DNA from: Candidatus Brocadiaceae bacterium S225
GTDB lineage: Bacteria > Planctomycetota > Brocadiia > Brocadiales > Scalinduaceae
Reading direction: 5' to 3'
Assembly (NCBI GenBank): GCA_007859995.1
Contig: SMSL01000009.1
Coordinates: forward strand, 1-64,000
DNA length: 64,000 nt
Below the pieces are notes generated by a model that saw nothing but the letters and a program-made list of their open reading frames with translations, was not told where the DNA came from and ran no database searches. Position 1 is the first letter of the stretch. Every line of letters starts with the position of its first letter. The position numbers were made by a program, and so were the translations under genes. Positions 8,919 through 18,484 of this stretch are shown here, piece after piece.

Positions 8919-10403
8919 ATGAAACCAAATTTCTTCATCAGGATAGGCTTTATCTGCGTATGTGTTGTGGCAGTAGCTTTTCTGGTGTTGGAACTAACTG
9001 TCTGGAAGGGTGCATCTGACGCATATCTTAAAAATTCGAAGAAGGATACAAAAATCTACTATGGTTCACAGGTAAATAATTTACAAAGAAAAGGTAGGAA
9101 TATTGAAAATAAACATAAGGCATATCCCGGAAATTACAGGAAGGATTATGAGGCTGTCCCCGTTGAAACAATACGGGTTAAAAGGGGCAATATTGAGATT
9201 TTTTTAATTAATAATTGTACTCTTGAACCGGAGAAACAGGTTGATGTCGTAGCAAAGACTTCCGGCATTGTATTAAATATCCTGGTAGAGGAAGGTGACT
9301 ATGTGAAGTCCGGTATGCCACTTGTGAAACTTGATGATAATGAAGCCCTGTTGGCACTCAAAGAAGCAAAGCTAAAGAAAGAGAATGCTGAAAGGGTTTA
9401 CAAAAGTGCTTCGGACAATTTCAAAGAAAATATTATCAGCAAAGAAGAATTTGATGAGAAGGGGTTTCAACTTGAGATTACGACTGTAGAGCTTGAGAGG
9501 AAACAGTTGGAATATGGATATACTACAATTGAGTCTCCCATTGATGGCGTTGTTGTTGAAAGGAATATCGAAGAAGGCTATAACATTGAGAATGACCAGA
9601 TGGTGTTTAAGATCGCGAATTTTGATCCAATACTGGCAAGGATTTACATTCCTGAGAAGGACATTAACAAGGTGGTAGAAGGGCAAATGGCAAGAGTTGT
9701 CTCTGAATTTTTGTCCGACATAGAATTTATGGGAAAGGTAAAGATGGTAAGCCCTGTTGTTGACCCTGAAAGTGGTACGGTAAAGGTAACAATAGAGATG
9801 GACGGCTTGTCAGGTGGCGCGTTGAGGCCAGGGATGTTTGCCTCGGTTTTTACTATAGTAGATCAACATCAGGATGCCTTGTTAATACCTAAGAAAGCGC
9901 TGATCCTGGAGGCAGAAGCCGATGAGGTATTTGTTGTGAAAGACCTTGTTGTGTTGAGTGTCAATCCTGACGTGATTAAAGGTTTGACTTTGGGTGACAG
10001 TGCTATCTGTGAACAAAAAAGAGGTAGTTTGCCACTGCGTGGATATATCGTGGATATCTCCGGAAGTCATGAAGGTGAATCTATATTCAATATTACAATT
10101 GAAGCGACAGAAACTTTAAATGGAAATATGAGTAAAGAATTTGAAAAGGTCTCTTTCTATAATAATCATGACGTTCTGATATTAGAGATAAAAAATGTTG
10201 GCTTTGATATGGAAACCAGGGCATTTAAGACAAAAATAACACTTGGCTTTAAAGAAGGTAATTATGTCGAAGTACTAACTGGCCTCAGAGAAGGTGACAG
10301 GGTTATTACTGTAGGACAAGATGACGTTGGACACGGTGCAGATGTTGCAATTATTAACGAAGAAACAGAGGATGGCGAAACAGCGGTATTGGGGCCATCA
10401 TAG
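8919..10403 (+). CDS. RND efflux periplasmic adaptor (membrane fusion protein) with an extra C-terminal segment
   Basis: A 494-residue inner-membrane-anchored adaptor that should link the downstream RND pump to an outer-membrane channel. Residues 7-27 are a membrane anchor. The lipoyl-like halves are at about 105-141 (VDVVAKTSGIVLNILVEEGD) and 201-232 (TIESPIDGVVVERNIEEGY), flanking a helical hairpin. A beta-barrel follows (about 235-312). The usual closing domain is split: it starts at VFVVKD (about 337-342) and resumes at RAFKTKITLGFKEGNYVEVL, with about 85-90 unfamiliar residues between. The pump gene follows after 197 nt; no outer-membrane channel gene is near. The exported substrate cannot be predicted. 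Confidence 0.88.
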   Translation: MKPNFFIRIGFICVCVVAVAFLVLELTVWKGASDAYLKNSKKDTKIYYGSQVNNLQRKGRNIENKHKAYPGNYRKDYEAVPVETIRVKRGNIEIFLINNCTLEPEKQVDVVAKTSGIVLNILVEEGDYVKSGMPLVKLDDNEALLALKEAKLKKENAERVYKSASDNFKENIISKEEFDEKGFQLEITTVELERKQLEYGYTTIESPIDGVVVERNIEEGYNIENDQMVFKIANFDPILARIYIPEKDINKVVEGQMARVVSEFLSDIEFMGKVKMVSPVVDPESGTVKVTIEMDGLSGGALRPGMFASVFTIVDQHQDALLIPKKALILEAEADEVFVVKDLVVLSVNPDVIKGLTLGDSAICEQKRGSLPLRGYIVDISGSHEGESIFNITIEATETLNGNMSKEFEKVSFYNNHDVLILEIKNVGFDMETRAFKTKITLGFKEGNYVEVLTGLREGDRVITVGQDDVGHGADVAIINEETEDGETAVLGPS

Positions 10404-10600
10404 GAAACGGATAAATTTTCACATCAATTATTCCTCATAATAAAATATGATTCAAGGTTTTAGCATTGCGATTTAAAAAACCTGGAGACGAAGCATTGGC
10501 AAAGCCCGAGGCAAAATCTTAAAATCGTAAATCTAAAATCATTCTTTTCTGCTTTCATCACAGATTAAAATTTATGCTTAAAAAAATAGGAGTATAAATA

Positions 10601-13600
10601 TTGAAAATAGTTGAATTTTCAACAAGACGGCGGGTTACTGTCGTAATGTTGATGGCCACTCTTGTTATCTTCGGATTAATATCCTATAAGCGACTGCCTA
10701 TAAACCTCCTGCCGGATATTTCGTACCCGACACTGACAGTGAGGACCGAATATCCCGGTGCAGCACCCAGCGAAATCGAGAATCTTATTTCAAAGCCGAT
10801 TGAAGACGCGGTGAGTGTGATCTCGGACGTTATACGTGTAAGTTCCAGGTCAAGATCTGATGTCTCTGAAGTGGTAATTGAGTTTGCGTGGAAAACCAAT
10901 ATGGACTTTGCCTCGATGGATGTGCGTGAGAAGTTGGACCTGGTAGACCTGCCGGATGACGCAAAGAGGCCGGTCCTGATGCGCTTCGATCCATCTCTTG
11001 ACCCTATTATGAGGCTGTCTCTATATGGGGATGAAAACCTTATTACACTTCGTATCCTGGCAGAAGATGAACTTAAGCCCGTTCTTGAGGGTTTATCTGT
11101 AGAGAGTGGAATAACAGGCGCAGAGACTGTCAGCGGCGTTGCTGCCGTAAGAGTAAGTGGGGGGCTGGAGGAGGAAATACATGTTGATTTAGAGGAGGCC
11201 AGGATGGCAAATCTGGGGATACCAATTTCCCTGGTGATCGAACGTCTCAATGAAGAGAATATCAATCTTACAGCCGGGAACATTAAGGAGGGAGAGGTTG
11301 AATATATTGTAAGGACTTTTAATGAGTTCCGGCATGTAGAAGAGATAAATGATATCGTCATAGATTTTAAGAATAAAGTTGCTATTAAGGTAAAAGACAT
11401 TGGACGTGTAAGTAAAAGTCATAAGGAGCGTGATGTAATAACCCGAGTAAACGGAAAAGAGAGTGTAGAAGTTGCTATATTTAAGGAAGCCGATGCAAAT
11501 ACGGTCACGGTTGCAAGATTAGTTAAGGAACGGTTGGGTGGAATAGAAGAAAAGCTGAGAAAGTTTTCTGGCTCTATTCGATTGGGCATAACCTTTGACC
11601 AATCCAGATTCATTGAAAGTTCAATAAAAGAGGTAATCTCCACTGCTCTCTGGGGTGGTATTTTAGCGGTAATAGTTCTTTTCTTATTTCTAAGAAGTAT
11701 TAAGAGTACGCTGATTATCGGACTGGCAATTCCCATTTCCATTATATCAACATTTTTCTTCATGTATATATCCGGAGTTTCGCTGAATATAATGTCATTA
11801 GGTGGTCTGGCACTTGGTATTGGTATGCTTGTGGATAACGCGATAGTTGTACTCGAAAGCATCGACAGGTATCACAAAAGCGGGCATAGTGCTATTGATT
11901 CTGCTATTAAGGGTGCAAGTGAAGTTGGCGGGGCGGTAATTGCTTCTACTCTTACAACCATATGTGTCTTTATACCCATAATTTTTGTTAAAGGTATAGC
12001 CGGTCAATTATTTAATGATCAGGCACTCACAGTAACCTTCTCACTTCTGATATCACTTCTTGTCGCTATTACGTTGATACCGATGTTGTCATCAGTGAGT
12101 ATCAGGCAAAGGATAACTATGGATGTCAAAAAAGAGGAGCAAAATGCTGCCGCAAGTGATGAACCTCTGCCATCGAGGATTCTTTATATATTGCTCTACC
12201 CATTGTTCTTTGTGTTTAACGCGGTTTTCTCTACGATTACGAAGGCCTATCCAGCGGTTCTTGGCATCGCCTTATCAAATAAATTATTAGTTTTCATTAC
12301 TGCATTTTCAATACTTGGGGGTTCATGGTGTCTGTTTATAGGTCTGGGCAAGGAGCTTATACCGGAACTGAGTCAGGGTGAATTTTCTATCAATGTCAGG
12401 AAGCCTACCGGGACACCGCTTTCCGGCACACTGGAGACCGTTAAGCAAATTGAAAACATAATAAGCAATAATCCTGAGATCGAGACAATTTACACCATAG
12501 CCGGTTCAACCAGTCAGGCAGGTGGGACAATAGCAGAAGAGAGGGAGAATATAGGAGAAATTAATGTAAGTTTAAGAGAGAAATCTAATCGCAGGCTGGA
12601 GGAGGCCGTAATGGCCGATTTAAGAGAAAGGTTTAAACCGCTTCCGGCAGTTGAGTGTAAATTTTCCAGACCGGCTTATTTCAGTTATGCAACACCTGTT
12701 GAGGTAGAGATAAAGGGTTATAACCTTAACGTAATCGAAAGATTATCAGAAGTGGTTGTGGCTAAAATGGAGGAGGTTGAAGGTCTTACTGATATTAAGT
12801 CTACGGTAGAGGAGGGAATACCGGAAGTTCAAATTGTTTTTGACAGGCAAAAAATGTCACAACTTGGATTGGATCTAAACACTATTGCCAATAACGTCCG
12901 TGATAATGTCCTGGGTAATGTCAGCACAGAATTTTCTAAAAGAGACAGGAAGGTTGATATCCGTGTACGTGCAAGAAAGAAAGATATCGGCAGTGTGAAG
13001 GATTTGGGGAATTTTGCGGTAAACCCTGATGGAAAACGACCCATTCCACTGGCTGCAGTTGCAAAAATAAATATAAAAGAAAGCCCCGGTGAAATAAGAC
13101 GCCTGAATCAGGAACGTGTAGCCGTAGTCTCCGCAAATTTAGTTGGTAGGGATTTGCGCAGCGTAGTCATGAATATAGAGGAGGAGATTTCAAATATCAG
13201 GATGCCCGATGGTTATGAGGTATCCGTAAGCGGACAGAGCCGTGAAATGCTTGTGGCGTTTTCCAGTATGTCCTTTGCCATACTTCTGGCGGTTTTTCTG
13301 GTTTATATCGTAATGGCGTCACAATTCGAATCACTTATTCATCCTTTTGTGATAATGTTTACCATACCATTTGCCCTGGTCGGTGTAGCGGTGGCTTTGT
13401 TTATAACATCAAAGCCGGTAAGCGTTATAGTATTAATAGGTGTTGTCATGCTGGCGGGTATTGTCGTAAACAATGCGATTATTCTCGTTGATTGCATAAA
13501 CTCTCGCATAAAGGAAGGAATGTCAAGGCGGGAAGCTATTATCGAGGGGGGCAAGATACGACTGCGTCCGATAATGATGACTACCACCACTACCATACTT

Positions 13601-13777
13601 GGATTGCTTCCATTGGCATTGGGTTTTGGTGAAGGTGCAGAACTCAGAATGCCTATGGGAATTACCGTAATCGGCGGATTACTTTTTTCTACACTTCTCA
13701 CCCTCATACTTGTGCCAATAGTCTATGACGTAGTTGAAAAGATAAAAGAATCGGTTTGGAAAAGAAATAATATTTAA
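10601..13777 (+). CDS. RND family efflux pump permease (AcrB/HAE1 type)
   Basis: A 1058-residue inner-membrane proton-driven exporter of the AcrB-like superfamily, full length with two repeats, each having one leading helix, a large periplasmic loop and five further helices. The opening IVEFSTRRRVTVVMLM, the pore-domain PGAAPSEIE motif and the transmembrane-4 motif GIGMLVDNAIVV (proton-relay Asp followed by Asn rather than a second Asp) are clear, as is the second-half GIVVNNAIILVD. The start is TTG 10601, supported by AGGAG eight nt upstream; the next Met is in the first helix. Together with the adaptor gene it forms an efflux unit lacking a local TolC partner. The stop overlaps the end of an opposing methyltransferase fragment. 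Confidence 0.93.
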   Translation: MKIVEFSTRRRVTVVMLMATLVIFGLISYKRLPINLLPDISYPTLTVRTEYPGAAPSEIENLISKPIEDAVSVISDVIRVSSRSRSDVSEVVIEFAWKTNMDFASMDVREKLDLVDLPDDAKRPVLMRFDPSLDPIMRLSLYGDENLITLRILAEDELKPVLEGLSVESGITGAETVSGVAAVRVSGGLEEEIHVDLEEARMANLGIPISLVIERLNEENINLTAGNIKEGEVEYIVRTFNEFRHVEEINDIVIDFKNKVAIKVKDIGRVSKSHKERDVITRVNGKESVEVAIFKEADANTVTVARLVKERLGGIEEKLRKFSGSIRLGITFDQSRFIESSIKEVISTALWGGILAVIVLFLFLRSIKSTLIIGLAIPISIISTFFFMYISGVSLNIMSLGGLALGIGMLVDNAIVVLESIDRYHKSGHSAIDSAIKGASEVGGAVIASTLTTICVFIPIIFVKGIAGQLFNDQALTVTFSLLISLLVAITLIPMLSSVSIRQRITMDVKKEEQNAAASDEPLPSRILYILLYPLFFVFNAVFSTITKAYPAVLGIALSNKLLVFITAFSILGGSWCLFIGLGKELIPELSQGEFSINVRKPTGTPLSGTLETVKQIENIISNNPEIETIYTIAGSTSQAGGTIAEERENIGEINVSLREKSNRRLEEAVMADLRERFKPLPAVECKFSRPAYFSYATPVEVEIKGYNLNVIERLSEVVVAKMEEVEGLTDIKSTVEEGIPEVQIVFDRQKMSQLGLDLNTIANNVRDNVLGNVSTEFSKRDRKVDIRVRARKKDIGSVKDLGNFAVNPDGKRPIPLAAVAKINIKESPGEIRRLNQERVAVVSANLVGRDLRSVVMNIEEEISNIRMPDGYEVSVSGQSREMLVAFSSMSFAILLAVFLVYIVMASQFESLIHPFVIMFTIPFALVGVAVALFITSKPVSVIVLIGVVMLAGIVVNNAIILVDCINSRIKEGMSRREAIIEGGKIRLRPIMMTTTTTILGLLPLALGFGEGAELRMPMGITVIGGLLFSTLLTLILVPIVYDVVEKIKESVWKRNNI

Positions 13778-14115
13778 AGAGCTTGTTTTGCCAGGTTACC
13801 GTGTATCGTAGGTTCGTAAGGTGTAGTGTCTATACCTCTGCTTAGGAATTCATCTGCCAGGCTACCAGATCCAGATCCAAAATCAAGGATTCTGAAAGGT
13901 TTTCTGTATTTATTAATGATAGTGAGCAGATTGTCCGCCAATGCTATAACATACTCTTTGTGGCAGTTTCCCCACTGTCCCTTATAGTGATTATCCTGTC
14001 CTTCTCTCTCCAAAGTTTGATCTGTAAATATTAATGAACATTGTGGACATTTATAAAAGACACGACTGTCTTTATAGTATTGGTTAGATGATGTGTTGCA
14101 TATCCTACAAAACAT
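13774..14115 (-). pseudogene. Truncated class I SAM-dependent methyltransferase
   Basis: Only 113 codons. The N-terminus has a zinc-ribbon-like pair (CRIC at 3-6 and CPQC at 23-26), and the start of a Rossmann methyltransferase follows with SAM-binding motif I ILDFGSGSGSLADEF (about 76-90) and YEP after it. Family members need another hundred or so residues for motifs II-VI, which are absent. The frame stops at 13774, overlapping the RND pump stop codon by four bases. No ribosome-binding site is seen. It is most simply a 3'-truncated remnant, perhaps cut by the rearrangement that placed the pump gene here. A short functional binding protein is less likely. Confidence 0.7.
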
Positions 14116-14656
14116 TTTGATTATATTTGTTATTACCGCACATATACTAAGTGACGCTTTTTAGAGTCTGTCCCCTCTTTTATTGGAGTTTCCGTATAGC
14201 AACGGATTTTATCGTATATCCGAATTGTTTCAAGTGTATTCTCAATAGTCAACTGGCGAAACCGTACACTTCATGTAATATTGTCCTGATCTGTTAATTA
14301 TAGGTGTGTGGTGAGAGTATCTGAATGGTCTTCCTTGACAGATTAGTTAGTAATAGAACTTTTCTATTTCACTGGCACAATGGAATATTACTATTGACAC
14401 AATAATTTAAATAACATAGAATCGCCTCTAGTATTTTTATGCGCATAAGTGCAGTAAGAACTTTTTTTCACCTGAATTTCATTTGGATGCGGGGAGTTTT
14501 CTCCACTTGAACATTTTTTTCATGTCTATCAGATTAAGTGATTTATTTAAAAGACATATCACTATCCTCTGCTTTCTGTATGCATAGCACACTGTACTCC
14601 ATTAAGTAACCAATTTTAGTAAATACCAGGAATAATATTGTTGTGTTTGTAATACC
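14116..14656. other. Long non-coding upstream region of the SulP gene
   Basis: 541 bases without a credible gene. It contains one good promoter (14394-14422, listed separately), which implies an untranslated leader of about 225 nt before the transporter. I see no clear hairpin, riboswitch signature or RNA gene in the leader. The part before 14390 shows nothing recognisable. Confidence 0.5.
14394..14422 (+). promoter_or_regulatory. Sigma-70-type promoter with a long leader
   Basis: TTGACA (14394-14399) and TAGAAT (14417-14422) are separated by 17 nt. It faces the SulP transporter gene, whose ATG is 235 nt further on. Confidence 0.65.
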
Positions 14657-16216
14657 ATGTTTAATTTTTATATTCAAAGACGTGTAAATATTAAGGACGA
14701 TGTGCTGTCCGGCCTGACTGTTGCCCTGGCACTGATACCGGAGGCTGTTGCATTTTCCTTTGTTGCCGGCGTAGAACCGCTTGTCGGATTATATGCAGCG
14801 TTTATTGTAGGGCTTATCACGGCAGTAGGAGGGGGCAGGCCTGGAATGATATCAGGTGCTACTGGTGCCCTGGCGGTGGTAATGATTGAACTTGTCGCAA
14901 AGAACGGTGTTGAGTATCTGTTTGCTGCAGTTGTATTGATGGGTATTATTCAGATTGCTGCAGGGCTTTTGCGTCTGGGCAAGTATATCAGCCTGGTACC
15001 TCATCCGGTAATGCTGGGATTTGTCAACGGCCTTGCGATTGTTATCTTTCTCTCTCAGTTGAGACATTTTAAGCTGCCGGGTGACATGGGAATATTGACG
15101 TGGATGCAGGGAACAACGTTATGGATTATGGTAGGGCTGGTTGTATCTACAATGGTTATCATTCATTTTCTGCCACGTTTGACACGTGCAGTTCCCGCTC
15201 CGCTAATCGCTATCTTAGTGATTTCTGCGATTGTAATTGGATTCAATGTAAATACACTACAGGTGAGTGACATGGCCTCTGTAGCCGGAGGATTACCACA
15301 ATTTCACATTCCCATGGTCCCACTGAACTGGCACACACTCGACATCATCTGGCCGTATTCTATTATACTTGCAGCCATCGGTCTTCTGGAATCTCTGATG
15401 ACATTGTCACTGGTGGATGAAATAACAGAGACGCGTGGCCAGAGCAACAGAGAATGTCTTGGACAGGGTATAGCAAATGTAGTGTCAGGTTTCTTCGGTA
15501 CAATGGGAGGGTGTGCGATGATAGGACAAAGCATGATAAACGTAAATTCCGGTGGACGCGGCAGACTGTCCGGTATTTCAGCCGCAATATTTCTCCTTCT
15601 GTGTATTTTATTTGGATCGAAGTACATAGAAATGATACCACTTGCCGCATTGGTAGGGGTCATGTTTATGGTTGTATTGAGTACCTTTGAATGGTCATGC
15701 ATCCGTATCGTTCACAAAATGCCGCGTGCCGATGCATTTGTATTATTCCTTGTGTCCGGTGTAACGGTGTTTACTGATCTTGCGATTGCAGTAGCTGCTG
15801 GTGTAATAGTATCCGCACTGGTTTTTGCGTGGAAAAGCGGTAAAAACATTCAGCTGGACTCACTCGTAAGCACACCAAGATTATGTGTCTACGGCCTGTC
15901 AGGTCCACTGTTTTTCGGGTCAGTGCGAAAGTTTCTTGATTCTTTTGACCCGTATAAGGACCCGGATAATGTAGTCATAGACTTCAGACATTCTAAGGTA
16001 TGCGACCAGTCTGGTCTTGAAGCGATCAAATCACTCTCCGACCGATATTTTAATATGGGTAAACGGCTGCACCTGAAACATCTCAGCGAGGAGTGCCGTA
16101 TCTTCCTGAAAAGCATGGAGGTGTTTGTCGGTGTAAACGTTATCAGAAAACCACAATTCCGCATGATACCAACTCACGAACGGCTGGGGTTGGCGCTACC
16201 GGAAACTGAGCCTTAA
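14657..16216 (+). CDS. SulP family inorganic anion transporter with STAS domain
   Basis: A 519-residue inner-membrane permease of the SLC26/SulP family, which carries sulfate, bicarbonate or related anions. The N-terminal membrane domain opens with DDVLSGLTVALALIPEAVAFS, the family signature region, and has about ten to twelve hydrophobic segments up to residue 395. A cytoplasmic STAS domain follows (about 405-510), with VIDFRHSKVCDQSGLEAI holding the conserved Asp-x-Ser-Gly turn. Size and domain order are normal. No carbonic anhydrase or sulfur-assimilation gene is adjacent, so the substrate is open. The promoter upstream gives it its own transcript. Confidence 0.93.
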   Translation: MFNFYIQRRVNIKDDVLSGLTVALALIPEAVAFSFVAGVEPLVGLYAAFIVGLITAVGGGRPGMISGATGALAVVMIELVAKNGVEYLFAAVVLMGIIQIAAGLLRLGKYISLVPHPVMLGFVNGLAIVIFLSQLRHFKLPGDMGILTWMQGTTLWIMVGLVVSTMVIIHFLPRLTRAVPAPLIAILVISAIVIGFNVNTLQVSDMASVAGGLPQFHIPMVPLNWHTLDIIWPYSIILAAIGLLESLMTLSLVDEITETRGQSNRECLGQGIANVVSGFFGTMGGCAMIGQSMINVNSGGRGRLSGISAAIFLLLCILFGSKYIEMIPLAALVGVMFMVVLSTFEWSCIRIVHKMPRADAFVLFLVSGVTVFTDLAIAVAAGVIVSALVFAWKSGKNIQLDSLVSTPRLCVYGLSGPLFFGSVRKFLDSFDPYKDPDNVVIDFRHSKVCDQSGLEAIKSLSDRYFNMGKRLHLKHLSEECRIFLKSMEVFVGVNVIRKPQFRMIPTHERLGLALPETEP

Positions 16217-16258
16217 ACCGCTAACTGGGAAAAGTATTAATTAGAGTCGTATACTCTC

Positions 16259-16678
16259 TTATTCACCAATAATTTTCACCAGAACCCTCTTTTTCCGTCT
16301 GCCGTCAAACTCTCCGTAGAATATCTGTTCCCATGGTCCAAAGTCCAATTCACCATTGGTGATTGCAACAACGACTTCACGGCCCATTACCTGTCGCTTA
16401 AGGTGCGCGTCTCCATTGTCCTCACCGGTATTGTTATGGAGATACAGTGATAACGGTTCATGTGGTGCCAGTTTTTCCAGCCACTCCTCATAATCGTGAT
16501 GGAGACCGGACTCATCATCATTTATAAAGACAGAAGCGGTAATATGCATGGCGTTGACCAGGATGAGGCCTTCCTGAACATTGCTTTCTTTGAGACAGGA
16601 ATTGACTTGAGGAGTAATATTTATAAACTCTCTTCTTTTTGTCACATTAAACCATAGCTCTTTTCGATAACTCTTCAT
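16259..16678 (-). CDS. YjbQ/UPF0047 family protein (secondary thiamine-phosphate synthase type)
   Basis: A 139-residue single-domain protein matching the YjbQ (UPF0047) family. Members can weakly form thiamine phosphate in vivo, but their main role is unknown. Signatures seen are [17 protein letters not shown] near the middle, the [18 protein letters not shown] run with conserved His and Asp that likely bind metal or phosphate, and the ending [26 protein letters not shown]. Length is typical. It converges with the SulP gene with only 42 nt between stops. No thiamine gene is nearby. Confidence 0.88.
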   Translation of the reverse strand: MKSYRKELWFNVTKRREFINITPQVNSCLKESNVQEGLILVNAMHITASVFINDDESGLHHDYEEWLEKLAPHEPLSLYLHNNTGEDNGDAHLKRQVMGREVVVAITNGELDFGPWEQIFYGEFDGRRKKRVLVKIIGE

Positions 16679-16981
16679 TTCAATACACTCCTTTATATAA
16701 TTACAAATACATGCATGAGAATTTCAATATTGTTAACACTTCGACTCCGCTCAGGATGGTGCTAACAGCTACCTGACTTGACCATCAATTATAACGGTTG
16801 ACAACTCATTTCACCATATTATAGAATGTTTACAAGAAGATAAAAGTGTCTAAAGTTTTAAGTGATCTAAAGTTATAGGAGTATGTTTTTTTAACTTTAC
16901 TTACTTTCCCTGCTTACCAGACCTTGTTATTCTTGCGGGTGGTTATGCTGCGTCATAATATCTAATTTAGGCTTTAACCAT
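16679..16981. other. Intergenic region with a YihY promoter
   Basis: 303 bases with no gene. A promoter-like pair at 16798-16825 faces the YihY-family gene. Nothing else is recognised. Confidence 0.5.
16798..16825 (+). promoter_or_regulatory. Sigma-70-type promoter upstream of the YihY-family gene
   Basis: TTGACA (16798-16803) and TATAGA (16820-16825) with a 16-nt spacer, 157 nt before the ATG at 16982. Confidence 0.55.
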
Positions 16982-18310
16982 ATGAAAACAATGTTATCAG
17001 GAATTATTAATTATGTAACAACTGACATATGGCGAATCCGTCTCAAAGACCATCCACGTAGAAAAATATTTTTCATTACGCCACTTAGAGTTTTGATACT
17101 GGCATTTCGCGGATTTTATGAAGACAAATGTAGTTTAAGGGCGTCCGCTCTGACCTTCTACTCTCTGCTCTCAATAGTTCCTGTTATTGCTCTGATATTT
17201 GGTATAGCAAAGGGGTTTGGTTCAGATAAGGCTCTGGAAAATCAACTCCTTAAAAAATTTCCCGGTCAGGAAGAGGTGCTCATGCAGGTCATGACGTTTG
17301 CACGCACGCTTCTAGATCAAACCAAGGGAGGGATGGTGGCAGGTATTGGCCTGGCAGTACTTTTCTGGATAGTGATTAAGCTCTTAACTAATATTGAGCA
17401 TTCTTTCAATGATATCTGGGGAATAAAGAAATCGCGGAGCACGGTAAGGAAAATAACAGATTATATTTCTATAATGCTTATTTGTCCTGTTCTTATAATT
17501 GTGTCAAGTGGTCTTACCGTGTTCATAATTACTCAGGTAACTCACATAACCGAACGGTTTGCATTTTTAGGGTTTTTCAGTCCCCTCATATTTTTTACGT
17601 TTAAACTTTTGCCTTATTGCGTAATCTGTGGAGCCTTTACTTTTATTTATATCTTTATGCCTAACACGAAGGTTAGATTTTTGTACGGCCTTATCGCCGG
17701 TGCAATTGCAGGTCTAACTTATCAAGTCGCACAGTGGGCCTATATTCATTCTCAGGTCGGTGTTGCGCAGTATAATGCTATTTATGGAAGTTTTGCCGCA
17801 TTACCTCTATTTTTAATATGGTTACAGATTAGCTGGTTGATCGTCCTTTTTGGAGCAGAAATTTCTTTTGCTCTTCAGAATATAGATACATATGAATTCG
17901 AGCCGGATTGTTCGCATGTAAGTCTCTCATATAAGAGATTGCTTGCTTTACAGATAACTCACTTAATAACAAAGAATTTCTTAAACGAAGTTAAGCCCTT
18001 AACAGCAAACCAGATTTCTCATACCCTGGAAATACCTCTCCGGCTGGTAAATCAAATTCTTTATGAGTTAGTTGGGTGTAGAATTGCAGTGGAAACGAAG
18101 ACAGAAGAGGATCTGGAGTTCGCATTTCAACCTGCATGTACTATTAATCATCTCACCATAAAGTACGTGATTGATGCCCTGGACAAAAGGGGGACTGACG
18201 ATATCCCTGTCGCGCAAAACAGAGAATTAAAAATATTGTCAAATTCTCTGGAAATTTTTAATGACACAATTGAGAACTCTTCTGCCAACAAGCTTTTAAA
18301 AGACATATAA
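16982..18310 (+). CDS. YihY/UPF0761 family inner-membrane protein
   Basis: A 442-residue protein whose first 310 residues form the YihY (formerly BrkB/RNase BN) membrane domain with about six helices. The family motifs LRASALTFYSLLSIVPVIALIFG (about 53-75), the WGIKKSRS loop and LFLIWLQISWLIVLFGAEISFALQN (about 279-303) are all there. The tail (about 320-440) reads like a winged-helix segment (LLALQITHLITKNFL, ANQISHTLEIPLRLVNQILYEL), an extension found in some family members. The biochemical function is unknown; older RNase BN labels are wrong for this family. It is monocistronic as far as can be seen. Confidence 0.88.
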   Translation: MKTMLSGIINYVTTDIWRIRLKDHPRRKIFFITPLRVLILAFRGFYEDKCSLRASALTFYSLLSIVPVIALIFGIAKGFGSDKALENQLLKKFPGQEEVLMQVMTFARTLLDQTKGGMVAGIGLAVLFWIVIKLLTNIEHSFNDIWGIKKSRSTVRKITDYISIMLICPVLIIVSSGLTVFIITQVTHITERFAFLGFFSPLIFFTFKLLPYCVICGAFTFIYIFMPNTKVRFLYGLIAGAIAGLTYQVAQWAYIHSQVGVAQYNAIYGSFAALPLFLIWLQISWLIVLFGAEISFALQNIDTYEFEPDCSHVSLSYKRLLALQITHLITKNFLNEVKPLTANQISHTLEIPLRLVNQILYELVGCRIAVETKTEEDLEFAFQPACTINHLTIKYVIDALDKRGTDDIPVAQNRELKILSNSLEIFNDTIENSSANKLLKDI

Positions 18311-18415
18311 AAGTTGTCCGTCACAAATCGCATCTGTACATGATAAATATTTAATCTGCTGAAACCATAAGCGGTAGATTGTTGCTGAAATTAAGACTGA
18401 GGTTACTCATGGAAG

Positions 18416-18445
18416 TTGACATAACTTGCTTGTGTAGTATATAAT
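18416..18445 (+). promoter_or_regulatory. Near-consensus sigma-70 promoter
   Basis: TTGACA (18416-18421) and TATAAT (18440-18445), both consensus, with an 18-nt spacer. Transcription should start near 18452, about 33 nt before the ATG of the secreted LecA-like gene. Confidence 0.8.
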
Positions 18446-18484
18446 GATCTCTTTAAACTACTCTATACTCAAACATAAATAAAA

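Noticed and set aside
10404-10600. AT-rich spacer between adaptor and pump, with partial repeats of AAATC/GATTT, considered as an insertion-element remnant
   Set aside because: The repeats are too short and imperfect to define ends, and no transposase text is present.
10684-11400. 238-codon minus-strand frame inside the RND pump gene
   Set aside because: Ser/Ile/Arg-rich antisense reading of a strongly conserved pump; no start signal, no family.
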